The notes beneath the pieces are model-generated. The model ran no database searches. It saw only the letters and a list, made by a program, of their open reading frames with translations, and had not been told where the DNA came from. A stretch of 34,078 nt of DNA from Lysobacterales bacterium. Its GTDB lineage: Bacteria; Pseudomonadota; Gammaproteobacteria; Xanthomonadales; SZUA-5. Shown one piece after another: positions 24,139 through 32,113 of the stretch (positions are counted from its first letter, which is position 1; the number at the start of each line of letters is the position of its first letter). Both the position numbers and the translations under genes were made by a program. The stretch spans positions 1 through 34,078 of the forward strand of contig JABAQR010000049.1 in NCBI GenBank assembly GCA_019187485.1. The letters are read 5' to 3'.

Positions 24139-25238
24139 TCGTCCATCCCGTCGAGCTGCCGGCGCGCGGCCTCGATGCGTTCGGCATGCATCTGCCGGTC
24201 GTCGCTCGCGGCCGTCCAGCCCGCCAGCTGGCGCTGCACGATCCCGGCCAACAATTGTGCGTGCGCCGACGATGCGTTCAATGCCGGGATGTAGGACAGC
24301 CGCTCGCCACCGGCACGGACGAAAGCCTCCGCGTTCTGACCGGCGATCTCCTCCAGCGTCTCCAGGCAATCGACCGCGAAGCCCGGGCACAACACGTCGA
24401 CCCGCCGAATCCCGGCACGCGCCCAGGCCAGCAGGGTCTGCTCGGTGTAGGGGCGCAACCAGGGCGCGCGCCCAACGCGCGACTGGAAGGCCAGTTGCAG
24501 CGCGGACTCGTCGAGTTCCAGCGCCGCGCGCAACTGGCGCGCGCTGACCTGGCACTGGCAGTAGTAGGGATCTCCGGCATCGAGATGGTGGCGCGGGATG
24601 CCGTGGAAGCTCAGCAGCAGGCGCTCGCCGCGCCCCTGCGCCAGCCAGTGCGCGCGCACGCTCGCCGCCAGTGCTTCCACGTAACCCGGCGCACGATGGT
24701 AGTCGGCGACGAATCGCAGCTCCGGCAGCCAGCGCCAGCGCCGCAGCTCGCGGGTCGCGGCATCGAACACCGCAGCGGTGGTGGTCGCCGAGTACTGCGG
24801 GTAGAGCGGCAGCAACAGCAGTCGACGCAGGCCGCGCCGGCGCAAGTCCTCGAGCACATCGCGCAGATTCGGGTTGCCGTAGTTCATCGCCAGCGCCACC
24901 TCGGGCGCGGCGGCACCGAGCCGGCGGCGCAACTCGGCGGCGACCGCCGTGGTCAGTTCGCGGCTCAACGTCAGCAACGGCGAGCCGGCCGCGGTCCACA
25001 CCCTGCGGTAGGCGCGCGCCGAGCGCGCCGGGCGGATGCGCAGGATCGCTCCGTGCAGGATCAGGCGCCACCGCCAGCGCGGAATCTCGACCACGCGCGG
25101 ATCGGCGAGGAACTCGGCGAGGTAACGCCGCAGCGCACGCGGGGTCGGCGCATCCGGCGTGCCGAGGTTGACCAGCACGACTGCGGTCAGCGGCGCCTGC
25201 CGGTGCGCATCCTGCTCGGTGCTCCCCAGATAACTCAT
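24135..25238 (-). CDS. hemH: Ferrochelatase
   Basis: Inserts ferrous iron into protoporphyrin IX, the last step of haem synthesis; membrane-associated. The 367-aa product shows VVLVNLGTPDAPTPRALRRYLAEFLADPRVVEIP at the start, then MNYGNPN and LLLPLYPQYSATTTAAVFD. The catalytic His is in LLLSFHGIP (H212), and YCQCQVSARQLRAAL follows. LCPGFAVDCLETLEEI carries the conserved acidic residues (E293, E296/E297). The start at 25238 was preferred over 25271 because homology begins soon after it and because a TGCTATTCG extended -10-like element (minus strand, 25270-25262) lies between them. An alpha/beta hydrolase gene is coupled downstream. It is separate from the hemDXY cluster 17 kb away. Confidence 0.95.
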   Translation of the reverse strand: MSYLGSTEQDAHRQAPLTAVVLVNLGTPDAPTPRALRRYLAEFLADPRVVEIPRWRWRLILHGAILRIRPARSARAYRRVWTAAGSPLLTLSRELTTAVAAELRRRLGAAAPEVALAMNYGNPNLRDVLEDLRRRGLRRLLLLPLYPQYSATTTAAVFDAATRELRRWRWLPELRFVADYHRAPGYVEALAASVRAHWLAQGRGERLLLSFHGIPRHHLDAGDPYYCQCQVSARQLRAALELDESALQLAFQSRVGRAPWLRPYTEQTLLAWARAGIRRVDVLCPGFAVDCLETLEEIAGQNAEAFVRAGGERLSYIPALNASSAHAQLLAGIVQRQLAGWTAASDDRQMHAERIEAARRQLDGMDE

Positions 25239-25386
25239 GCACACCCGCCGACGGCTCGATGCGAATAGCATGCGGGAATTGCGCCATATCCGGGATGGAC
25301 GCGACTTGCGTGTCTACCCGCGGCACACCTTTGCGAGCACCGTCGGGACTGTTAGACTCGGGCCGGCGCGCGGCAGTGGCGGTTCA

Positions 25387-25392
25387 GATAAT
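25387..25392 (+). promoter_or_regulatory. Putative -10 box before the IPTL-CTERM gene
   Basis: GATAAT lies 7 nt before the ATG at 25400, so a transcript from it would be leaderless; no Shine-Dalgarno sequence is present. A second option is TTGCGA (25331-25336) with TAGACT (25353-25358) at 16-nt spacing, giving a leader of about 40 nt. Confidence 0.35.
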
Positions 25393-25399
25393 TACAACA

Positions 25400-26323
25400 A
25401 TGCGCAAAGCACGCACCCTTCAGGCGGGTTTGCTGTTGGCTGGCTGTCTGGCCGGCACGGCGCTGTTCGCCGCCACCGGCTACGTCGTCAATTCCGACGA
25501 CCCGGCGGTACGCGATTTCGACGCGCTGCATCTGGTGGATCTCGGCAGCGGCCAGTCCGCCAAGATCGGTGAGGTGCGCGTGGGCGAGACCGCCGCGCCC
25601 TTTGCCGACGTCGAAGGCCTGGCGATGAGTCGCGACGGCGTGCTCTACGGCATCGACGATGCCAGCAAGACGCTGTTGCGCATCGACCCGCAGGCCGGCC
25701 GTGCGATCACCATCGATGGTCGCGAGGGCAATACCGGGCTTCCGCGCACCTCGAACTTCGACTTCGGCCTCACCTTCGACTGCGCCGGCGCGCTGTACGC
25801 CAGCTCGGACAGTCGCCGCAGCCTGTACCGGCTGGATCCGATCACCGGCGCGGCGACGCTGGTCGGCAGCGAAGGTTCGCTCGGCGCGCAGATCACCGGC
25901 CTCGCGGCGCGTTGGGACGGTGTCTACGGCATCGGCTCCGCTGGCGATCACAATCTGTACCGCATCGATACCACGACCGGCCAGGCAGCCTTGATCGGCC
26001 CTCTCGGCGCAGGTCTGCAATTCAGCGACGGCGGCCTGGATTTCGACGCCTCCGGGCAGTTGTGGGGCGTCGCCGACATGACCGGCACGACCATCGACGG
26101 CGAACCTAGCGTGCTGTTCCGCATCGATCCCGCGACCGGCGCCGCGCAGCGCGTCGCAACCACGCTGGCCGGGGTCGAGTCGCTGGCGATCGTGGCCCCG
26201 GTATGTGCCGCGCCGGAGGGCGATCCACCGCCACCGGCGATCCCTACGCTGGACCGCACCGGCCTGCTGTTGCTGGGTGCCCTGCTGGCGCTGCTGCCGT
26301 TGGCAGCCTTGCGTCGCCGTTGA
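25400..26323 (+). CDS. IPTL-CTERM sorted, beta-propeller-like secreted protein
   Basis: A 307-aa protein with a signal peptide (MRKARTLQAGLLLAGCLAGTALFAA). The body has four or five short repeats of the form LYxIDPxTGxA (LLRIDPQAGRA, LYRLDPITGAA, LYRIDTTTGQA, LFRIDPATGAA), each preceded by a GLxxxxDGxLYGI-like strand. This suggests a beta-propeller. The C-terminus is a complete sorting tail: Pro-rich linker, AIPTLDRTG, a hydrophobic helix, then LRRR. IPTL-CTERM tails are recognised by exosortase-type systems, which remove the tail during export. No exosortase gene is in the window. The function is unknown. It diverges from hemH and stands alone. GGCGA-G-TCGCC (about 26348) is a small hairpin after the stop. 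Confidence 0.85.
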   Translation: MRKARTLQAGLLLAGCLAGTALFAATGYVVNSDDPAVRDFDALHLVDLGSGQSAKIGEVRVGETAAPFADVEGLAMSRDGVLYGIDDASKTLLRIDPQAGRAITIDGREGNTGLPRTSNFDFGLTFDCAGALYASSDSRRSLYRLDPITGAATLVGSEGSLGAQITGLAARWDGVYGIGSAGDHNLYRIDTTTGQAALIGPLGAGLQFSDGGLDFDASGQLWGVADMTGTTIDGEPSVLFRIDPATGAAQRVATTLAGVESLAIVAPVCAAPEGDPPPPAIPTLDRTGLLLLGALLALLPLAALRRR

Positions 26324-26433
26324 TCCCTGCTTCCAAGCGCCCCGACGGCGAGTCGCCTCATTCATGACGGTCTAAGTCCGCTTTCGGCATGCTCGCGGCC
26401 GACCGCGGATACCGCCACGCGCAGGAGTCGCCC

Positions 26434-27123
26434 ATGCCGCACGCCCGTCCGATCGCCCTCGCCTTCGCGTTCCTCGCCGCGCTCGCTCTGGCGCTGCCGG
26501 CGCACGCCGGCCGCAAGGAACAGAAGCGTGCCGAGGATGCGCTCTCCGTGCTGCACCAGGTGCAGTCGACCCCGGACAGCGAGATCCCGCGTTCGCTGCT
26601 CTCGCAGGCGCACGCCATCGCGGTGATCCCGGACGTCGTCAAGGTCGGCCTGGTGGTCGGCGGGCGCCGCGGCAAGGGCCTGATCTCGGTGCGCCAGGCC
26701 GACGGCACCTGGTCGAACCCGGCCTACATCAGCGTCACCGGAGGCAGTTTCGGTTTCCAGGCCGGCGTGCAGTCGGCCGACATCATCCTGGTGTTCCGCA
26801 CGCCGCGCGGTGTCGACAACCTGGTCTCCGGCAAGTTCACGCTCGGCGCCGACGCCTCGGTGGCGGCGGGTCCGGTCGGCCGCAACGCCGCGGCCGCCAC
26901 CGACCACGAGCTCAAGGCCGAGATCCTCGCCTATGCGCGCGCCCGCGGCCTGTTCGCCGGCATCGCGCTCGATGGCTCGGTGCTCGGCATCGACTACGAC
27001 GCGATCGAGCGTGTCTACGGCCGCGGCGTCTCGCCGCGCGCGCTGTTCGAGGGCCGCGTGCGCGGCGCGCCGGGCTTCGTCGTCGACTTCCGCGACCAGC
27101 TCGAGGAACAGACCTCGCGCTGA
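26434..27123 (+). CDS. SYLF-domain (Ysc84-like) exported lipid-binding protein
   Basis: A 229-aa protein with a signal peptide ([22 protein letters not shown], cut before GRK). The SYLF/DUF500 domain spans about 50-225. The conserved elements are [74 protein letters not shown] and [21 protein letters not shown]. Eukaryotic members bind phosphoinositides and actin; bacterial ones are exported and their role is unknown. AGGAG lies 6 nt before the ATG at 26434. An in-frame ATG at 26389 upstream has no support. It is followed after 64 nt by tatA. Confidence 0.92.
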   Translation: MPHARPIALAFAFLAALALALPAHAGRKEQKRAEDALSVLHQVQSTPDSEIPRSLLSQAHAIAVIPDVVKVGLVVGGRRGKGLISVRQADGTWSNPAYISVTGGSFGFQAGVQSADIILVFRTPRGVDNLVSGKFTLGADASVAAGPVGRNAAAATDHELKAEILAYARARGLFAGIALDGSVLGIDYDAIERVYGRGVSPRALFEGRVRGAPGFVVDFRDQLEEQTSR

Positions 27124-27187
27124 GCGCCGTCATCCGGCCTGCACCGGCGGGCGTTATGCTCGCCGCCAGACCTCATCGGAGTGGGAC

Positions 27188-27406
27188 ATGGGAACCTGGA
27201 GCATCGGCCACTGGATCGTGGTCCTGATCGTGGTGCTGCTGCTGTTCGGCACCAAGCGCCTGCGCAATCTCGGCAGCGACCTCGGCGCCGCGCTGAAGGG
27301 CTTCAAGCAGGGCATGGCCGAAGGCAGCGAACCGGCCAAGCTCGAGGCCGATCCGAAGCCGGCCGAGACCGCCCCGGCCGAGAAAGAGCCCGCGCAGAAG
27401 CACTGA
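27188..27406 (+). CDS. tatA: Sec-independent protein translocase subunit TatA
   Basis: A small 72-aa subunit that assembles around TatBC to form the passage for folded twin-arginine substrates. An N-terminal membrane helix ([16 protein letters not shown], residues 6-21) is followed by the [14 protein letters not shown] hinge and an amphipathic helix (ALKGFKQGM). A charged, Lys/Glu/Pro-rich tail completes it. GGAG lies 6 nt before the ATG. A -10-like TATGCT (27155-27160) suggests that the tat operon starts here. It is followed by tatB after 2 nt. Confidence 0.97.
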   Translation: MGTWSIGHWIVVLIVVLLLFGTKRLRNLGSDLGAALKGFKQGMAEGSEPAKLEADPKPAETAPAEKEPAQKH

Positions 27407-27408
27407 CG

Positions 27409-27711
27409 GTGTTCGACGTCGGATTCTCCGAGCTGGTGCTGATCGCGGTGGTCGCGCTGCTGGTGCTCGGCCCCGAGCGCCTGCCGGGTGCCGCGCGCAC
27501 GGTCGGCGCGCTGCTGCGGCGGGCCCGCGCCAGTTTCGAGTCGGTCAAGTCAGAGGTCGAACGCGAGCTGCGCGACGAGGAGCTGAAACGCGCCCTGAAG
27601 GACCTGCCGCAGCCCTCGGAGACCTTGCGCAGCCTCGCCGAGCCGATCGAACGCGAAGCCGGCGCGATCACCGAGAGCCTGAAGTCGGCCGATGACGCAG
27701 CCCGCCGCTGA
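27409..27711 (+). CDS. tatB: Sec-independent protein translocase subunit TatB
   Basis: A 100-aa receptor-complex partner of TatC. FDVGFSELVLIAVVALLVLGPERLPGAARTVG is the diagnostic N-terminus (the G-P-E-R-L-P hinge), followed by a long charged amphipathic helix (FESVKSEVERELRDEELKRALKDL). This is shorter than E. coli TatB (171 aa). The start is a GTG at 27409, 2 nt after the tatA stop, with no separate ribosome binding site. Its level therefore probably depends on tatA translation. The 3' end overlaps tatC by 20 nt. Confidence 0.96.
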   Translation: MFDVGFSELVLIAVVALLVLGPERLPGAARTVGALLRRARASFESVKSEVERELRDEELKRALKDLPQPSETLRSLAEPIEREAGAITESLKSADDAARR

Positions 27712-28444
27712 AGACGACCAGGGTGCGCAGGGCTTCCTCTCGCACCTGGTGGAGCTGCGCTCGCGGCTGCTGTACGCGATCGCGGCCTGGCTGCTGCTGG
27801 CGCTGGCGCTGATCCCCTTCGGCAACCGCCTGTACGCGCTGCTCGCGGTGCCCTTCCGCGCGACCCTGCCCGAAGGCGCGCAGATGATCGCGATCGATCC
27901 CGCCTCGCCCTTCTTCACGCCGTTGAAGCTGAGCTTCTTCGCGGCGCTGGTGATCGCGATGCCGTGGATCCTCTACCAGTTGTGGGCCTTCGTCGCGCCC
28001 GGCCTGTACCGCCACGAGCAGAAACTGGCGATGCCGCTGCTGGTCTCGAGCACCCTGTTGTTCTACCTCGGCTGCGCCTTCGCCTACTACCTGGTGCTGC
28101 CGGTGGTGTTCGGCTTCATGCAGGCGGTCGCGCCCGAGGGCGTCGAGGTGATGACCGACATCAGCCGCTACCTCGATTTCGTGCTGGTGATCTTCCTTGC
28201 CTTCGGCGTCACCTTTGAGGTGCCGGTCGCGACCGTGATCCTGGTCGCGCTCGGCTGGGTCACAGTCGAACAACTGAAGGCGGCGCGCTCGTACATGATC
28301 GTCGCCGCCTTCGTGATCGCCGCGGTGCTGACCCCGCCCGACATCGTCAGCCAGTTGCTGCTGGCGATCCCGATGTGCGTGCTCTACGAGATCGGCATCG
28401 TGGCAGCGCGCCTGGTGGTGCGCGGGAACAAGGCGTCGGGCTGA
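27692..28444 (+). CDS. tatC: Sec-independent protein translocase subunit TatC
   Basis: A 250-aa protein with six membrane helices; it binds the twin-arginine signal peptide. The N-terminal FLSHLVELRSRLLYAI (conserved HLxELRxR), PFFTPLKLSFFAALVIAMPWILYQLWAFVAPGLYRHEQ (FxxPxKLxxxxxxxxxxPxxxYQxWxFxxPGLxxxE) and the last loop AAVLTPPDIVSQLLLAIP are all canonical. The overlap with tatB means the three tat genes form one operon. It ends 34 nt before the convergent small membrane protein gene. A CGCCGCGCGGCG palindrome (28460-28471) lies between the stops. Confidence 0.97.
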   Translation: MTQPAAEDDQGAQGFLSHLVELRSRLLYAIAAWLLLALALIPFGNRLYALLAVPFRATLPEGAQMIAIDPASPFFTPLKLSFFAALVIAMPWILYQLWAFVAPGLYRHEQKLAMPLLVSSTLLFYLGCAFAYYLVLPVVFGFMQAVAPEGVEVMTDISRYLDFVLVIFLAFGVTFEVPVATVILVALGWVTVEQLKAARSYMIVAAFVIAAVLTPPDIVSQLLLAIPMCVLYEIGIVAARLVVRGNKASG

Positions 28445-28478
28445 GCGGACTCGGGCAGGCGCCGCGCGGCGAGCATCC

Positions 28479-29150
28479 TCATGCCGACGGTGGTGGCGGT
28501 GGTGCATTCGGCACCAGTTCGATGTCCGCATAGACCTCGGCATAGGCCTCGTAGGCGGCCCCGAGCAGCACCGGAACCAGCACCAGCAGACCGAGTCCGG
28601 CCGGCAGGACCGCGAGCGCGAGCAGCACGATACAGGCGATCCAGAACACGATCACCGCCGGCAGGTTGGTGAGCACGCCCTCGAAGCTGCGCCGCAGCGC
28701 GAGCGGCGCCTCGAGCTTGCGGAACAACACCAGCGGCACCGCGAAATAAGTCAGCGCCAGCACCGCCACCGAGATCAAGGCACCCAGGGTCCAGCCGACC
28801 AGGCCGCCGGGCAAGGCGGCGCGCAGCAGCGAGCCGAGCAGCGGCACCAGGGCGACGATCGCGACATGCACCATGCGGTCCTCGTCGCCGGCCAGGCTCC
28901 AGAGGTCGTCGAAGCGCATCGCGCGGCCCTCGGCGACGCCGCGCACGCTGCGCAGCATGCCCGCATAGCAGAAGGTGCCGACGATCGGCACCAGCAGCAC
29001 GCCCAGCCACGGGATCCAGGCGAGGAACACGCAGGCCAGCAGCGTCGCGAACACCATGCCGATCAGCAGCGGCCCGCCGGCCTTGAACGCGGCCCAGCCG
29101 CCCTGCAGCCAGTTGATCCCGGCGCCAGGGTCTACGGTGCGAATGGTCAT
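28479..29150 (-). CDS. BPSS1780-like multi-pass membrane protein
   Basis: A 223-aa hydrophobic protein with about six membrane segments. The N-terminal cytoplasmic part VDPGAGINWLQGGWAAFKAGGPLLIGMVF resembles the BPSS1780/YciC-like family (GxxWLxxGWxxFxxxPxxW). Helices follow at ACVFLAWIPWLGVLLVPIVGTF, VHVAIVALVPLLGSLL, LISVAVLALTYFAVPLVLF, VIVFWIACIVLLALAVLP and LGLLVLVPVLLGAAYEAYAEVY. The tail is Pro-rich. The function of the family is unknown. The ATG at 29150 was chosen where homology begins; the frame extends upstream through low-complexity sequence and repeat element E. It is divergent from the next membrane protein gene. Confidence 0.75.
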   Translation of the reverse strand: MTIRTVDPGAGINWLQGGWAAFKAGGPLLIGMVFATLLACVFLAWIPWLGVLLVPIVGTFCYAGMLRSVRGVAEGRAMRFDDLWSLAGDEDRMVHVAIVALVPLLGSLLRAALPGGLVGWTLGALISVAVLALTYFAVPLVLFRKLEAPLALRRSFEGVLTNLPAVIVFWIACIVLLALAVLPAGLGLLVLVPVLLGAAYEAYAEVYADIELVPNAPPPPPSA

Positions 29151-29225
29151 GGAATTGGTCCGTGTGGTGCGTTGGGGAGAGCATAGCGCCGTGGGGTCGG
29201 GAGATCGCGGCTGCAGCCTCCCACT

Positions 29226-29255
29226 CGGGGCACGGGGCACGTGCCCCGTGCCCCG
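29226..29255. repeat. Core-less heptad palindrome, element E
   Basis: Two units of GGGGCAC (29227-29240) are followed immediately by two units of GTGCCCC (29241-29254), with a flanking C/G pair: a perfect 30-bp palindrome with no loop. The unit is the one used in elements B and D. It lies in the gap between two divergent membrane-protein genes, upstream of both. Confidence 0.9.
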
Positions 29256-29311
29256 CGATTGCGCGTTACCATCCGCGCGCCGATCCGGCCGCAGCGAAGG
29301 AGCAGACGCAG

Positions 29312-29983
29312 ATGAGCGACACGCCCGAAACGCCTCCCGGTCCGCCGCCGCCACGCCCGGACTACCAGCGCGCCGCGCAGGACGCGATGCAGACCGCGCA
29401 GGCCGCAGCGAAGGACGCATTCGCGACCTTCATGAAGCTGATCTACAACCCGGTCGGTGCACTGCCGGAAGCCTATGGCGCCCTCGGCGCCACCCAGGCT
29501 CTCGGCGTCGGCATCGTGTTCGTCGTCGTCGCGGTGGTCTGCCTGCTGGTCAGCGGCGGCGGCGTGATGTCGATGGCCACCGGCGGCATGCTTTCGCTCG
29601 GCTTCAAGGGCTTCCTGCTGGGCCTGGCCAGCACCCTCGGTTGCGCGGTCGGCATCGCCGCCGGCAGTTGGCTGTCGCGGCTGCTGTTCCAGGGCCAGGG
29701 CAACCTGCCCTTCGACGTCTTCATCGGCGGCGCCACGCTGCTGCCACTCGGTCTTGGCACCCTCGCGAGCTACCTGCTCGGCGTGATCGGCATCGGCGGC
29801 GTGATCGGCCAGTTGCCGCTGCTGGTGGGCGGCAGCCTTGCGGTGCTGGTGGTGTTCACAGGCCTCGCGCGGGTTGCCGGCATCAAGGAGGGCCTGGCTT
29901 CGTACCTGGTCGCCCTGGTGCTGGCGGTGGGGCTGTTCGTGGCCTACCTGGTCGCGCGGATGCTGGGCGGAATGATGTTCTAG
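29312..29983 (+). CDS. Yip1-like multi-pass membrane protein
   Basis: A 223-aa protein with a soluble, Pro-rich N-terminus (about 1-45, SDTPETPPGPPPPRPDYQRAAQDAM). The amphipathic FATFMKLIYNPVGALPEAY, a typical Yip1-family lead-in with an NPxxA-like turn, comes next. Five hydrophobic segments follow (ALGVGIVFVVVAVVCLLV, GFLLGLASTLGCAVGIAAG, FIGGATLLPLGLGTLASYLLG, LLVGGSLAVLVVFTGLARVAG, LVALVLAVGLFVAYLVARML). The role is unknown in bacteria. The start at 29312 has AAGGAG 9 nt upstream. It diverges from the BPSS1780-like gene, with element E between them. The stop is followed at once by element D. Confidence 0.72.
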   Translation: MSDTPETPPGPPPPRPDYQRAAQDAMQTAQAAAKDAFATFMKLIYNPVGALPEAYGALGATQALGVGIVFVVVAVVCLLVSGGGVMSMATGGMLSLGFKGFLLGLASTLGCAVGIAAGSWLSRLLFQGQGNLPFDVFIGGATLLPLGLGTLASYLLGVIGIGGVIGQLPLLVGGSLAVLVVFTGLARVAGIKEGLASYLVALVLAVGLFVAYLVARMLGGMMF

Positions 29984-29988
29984 CGCCT

Positions 29989-30110
29989 GCGGCACGGGGC
30001 ACGGGGCACGGGAAAAGGCGCGCACGCCTGCAAGTTCGTACGTCTTCCGGATCGAGCTTCGGTCCGGAGCGGCCTCACAGTCCTGCCCGGACTCTTGCCC
30101 CGATCCGGCC
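29989..30110. repeat. One-armed heptad element D
   Basis: Three tandem units GSGGCAC (29989-30009) followed by GGGAAAAGG repeat the left arm and junction of element B. A core follows with CCTGCAAGTTCG (30027-30038), GGTCCGGAGCGGC (30061-30073), CCCGG and CTTGC. These words occur in the same order on the minus strand of element A. No matching right arm is found before the gspE-like gene. It sits between two convergent genes, right after the Yip1-like stop. Confidence 0.7.
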
Positions 30111-30161
30111 CGCCGGTGCATCGGCCCGCGCTGCGCGCGAGCGGGCCTCACCCTTGCCCCC

Positions 30162-32003
30162 TCACTCGATCGGCGGCAGCACGCCGAGCACTTCCTCGAT
30201 GGTGGTGACGCCGCGGGCGACGTGCATGGCGGCCGAGAGCCGCAACGGGCGCATGCCTTCCTTGAGCGCCGCTTCGGTGAATTTCGCGAGTTCGACGCCG
30301 GGGTTGATCATGCTGCGCAGCAGCGGCGAGACCCGGAACATCTCGTAGATGCCGGTGCGGCCGAGGTAGCCGGTCTTGCGGCATTCGAGGCAGCCGACCG
30401 GCGCGCCGATGCGCGCCGGCACCTCGGCGCGCCAGGGGTGGCAGAGCGCCTTCCACTTGATTTCGTCGACCTTGGCGTCCAGCCGCTTGCAGTGCGGGCA
30501 CAGCGTGCGCACCAGGCGTTGCGCCATGATGCCGACGATGGTGCCCTGCAGCAGGTAGTAGGGTGCGCCCAGGTCCATCAGCCGCTGCAACGCGCTCGGG
30601 GCGTCGTTGGTGTGCAGCGTCGACAGCACCAGGTGTCCGGTCAGCGCCGCCTGGATCGCCATCTGCGCGGTTTCCAGGTCGCGGATCTCGCCGACCATGA
30701 TGATGTCCGGGTCCTGGCGCAGCAGGGTGCGCACGCCTTCGGCGAAGCCGAGGTCGATGTTGTGTTGCACCTGCATCTGGTTGAACTCGGGCGCGACCAT
30801 CTCGATCGGGTCCTCGACCGTGCAGACGTTGATCTCGGGCGTGGCCAGGCGCTTCAGCGTCGAGTACAGCGTGGTGGTCTTGCCCGATCCGGTCGGGCCG
30901 GTGACCAGCACGATGCCGTGCGGCACCGCGATCATGTCCTCCCACAGCCGGCCCTCGCGCTCCGAGAAGCCGAGCTGGGAGAACTCCTTGACCACGATGT
31001 CGGGATCGAAGATGCGCATCACCACCTTCTCGCCGAAGGCGGTCGGCATGGTCGACAGGCGCATCTCGACCTCGCGCCCGGACGGGCTGCGCGCCTTCAG
31101 GCGGCCGTCCTGCGGACGCCGCTTCTCGGCCAGATCCATGCGTCCGAGCACCTTGATGCGCGCGGTCACCGCGGTCATCACCGGGGTCGGCATCTCGAAG
31201 GTCTTGTGCATCACGCCATCGATGCGGAAGCGCACGTTGGAGTTCTCGCGACGCGGTTCCAGGTGGATGTCCGAGGCGCGCTGCTCGAAGGCGTACTGCA
31301 GCAGCCAGTCGACGATCTGCACGATGTGCTGGTCGTCGGCGCCGAGGCTGGCGCCCTTGCCGAGCTCCAGCAACTGCTCGAAGTTGATGATCTTGTTCGA
31401 CAGGTCGCGGGCGCTGTCCTTCTGGTCCTTGGCCTTGCGCACGCTGCGGGTGACGCCGTAGAACTCCATCAGGTAGCGCGAGACGTCGAGCGGGTTGGCG
31501 ACCACGCACTGCACGTCCTTGCGCAGGATGTGCGCGAGGTCGGCGCGCCAGTTGGTCACCATCGGCTCGCTGGTGGCGAACACCACGTTTTCCGCGCTGA
31601 CCGCGACCGGCAGGATCCGGTAGCGCTGCGCGTAGGCCTGGCCGATGACCTCGGTGACCTCGGCCATCTTGATCTTCATCGGATCGATCTTGAAATAGGC
31701 CAGCCCGGACTGTTCGGCCAGCCACTCGGTCAGCATCTCCAGCGACAGCAGCTTGTCCGGCTCGCGCGCGCACTTCGGCTTCAGGTTGGCGATCACCACC
31801 AGCGGGTGCAGATCGAGCCGGCCCTGGCCCGAGCGCGCGTCGAACATCACGCGCTTGCCATCCTCGTCGCTGAGCATGCGATCTTCCACCAGCGCCGCCA
31901 CCACCTGCGCCAGTTGCAGCTTGTGGTTCGGCGTGAAACGCGGCGCCGCGCCGTCCGTCGGCAGGACGTGCGCGGTCGTTCGCGATTGCTTGACGGTGGA
32001 CAT
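30162..32003 (-). CDS. GspE/PulE/PilB-type secretion or pilus assembly ATPase
   Basis: A 613-aa cytosolic hexameric ATPase of the type II secretion/type IV pilus family. The N-terminal MshEN-like domain (about 30-190) has LAEQSGLAYFKIDPMKIKMAEVTEVIGQAYAQRYRILPV. The bilobed ATPase has QRASDIHLEP and RIDGVMH in the N2 domain, Walker A GPTGSGKTT (369-377), the Asp box CTVEDPIE, Walker B DPDIIMVGEIRD and the His box GHLVLSTLHTN. A tetracysteine zinc motif (CPHC ... CLEC) lies at about 495-530. The catalytic set is complete. No other secretion or pilin genes are near, so it is an orphan in this window and the machine it serves is unknown. A CCCG-TACT-CGGG hairpin lies at 32011-32022 in its leader. 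Confidence 0.93.
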   Translation of the reverse strand: MSTVKQSRTTAHVLPTDGAAPRFTPNHKLQLAQVVAALVEDRMLSDEDGKRVMFDARSGQGRLDLHPLVVIANLKPKCAREPDKLLSLEMLTEWLAEQSGLAYFKIDPMKIKMAEVTEVIGQAYAQRYRILPVAVSAENVVFATSEPMVTNWRADLAHILRKDVQCVVANPLDVSRYLMEFYGVTRSVRKAKDQKDSARDLSNKIINFEQLLELGKGASLGADDQHIVQIVDWLLQYAFEQRASDIHLEPRRENSNVRFRIDGVMHKTFEMPTPVMTAVTARIKVLGRMDLAEKRRPQDGRLKARSPSGREVEMRLSTMPTAFGEKVVMRIFDPDIVVKEFSQLGFSEREGRLWEDMIAVPHGIVLVTGPTGSGKTTTLYSTLKRLATPEINVCTVEDPIEMVAPEFNQMQVQHNIDLGFAEGVRTLLRQDPDIIMVGEIRDLETAQMAIQAALTGHLVLSTLHTNDAPSALQRLMDLGAPYYLLQGTIVGIMAQRLVRTLCPHCKRLDAKVDEIKWKALCHPWRAEVPARIGAPVGCLECRKTGYLGRTGIYEMFRVSPLLRSMINPGVELAKFTEAALKEGMRPLRLSAAMHVARGVTTIEEVLGVLPPIE

Positions 32004-32113
32004 GATTGCGCCCGTACTCGGGAACCGGGCCTCATCCTACCCTGCGGCGTCGCCGATGGCTTGCGCGGGCCCGCACATCTCCCAACCCATCCACGCCGAC
32101 AAGGGGGCGAGTC

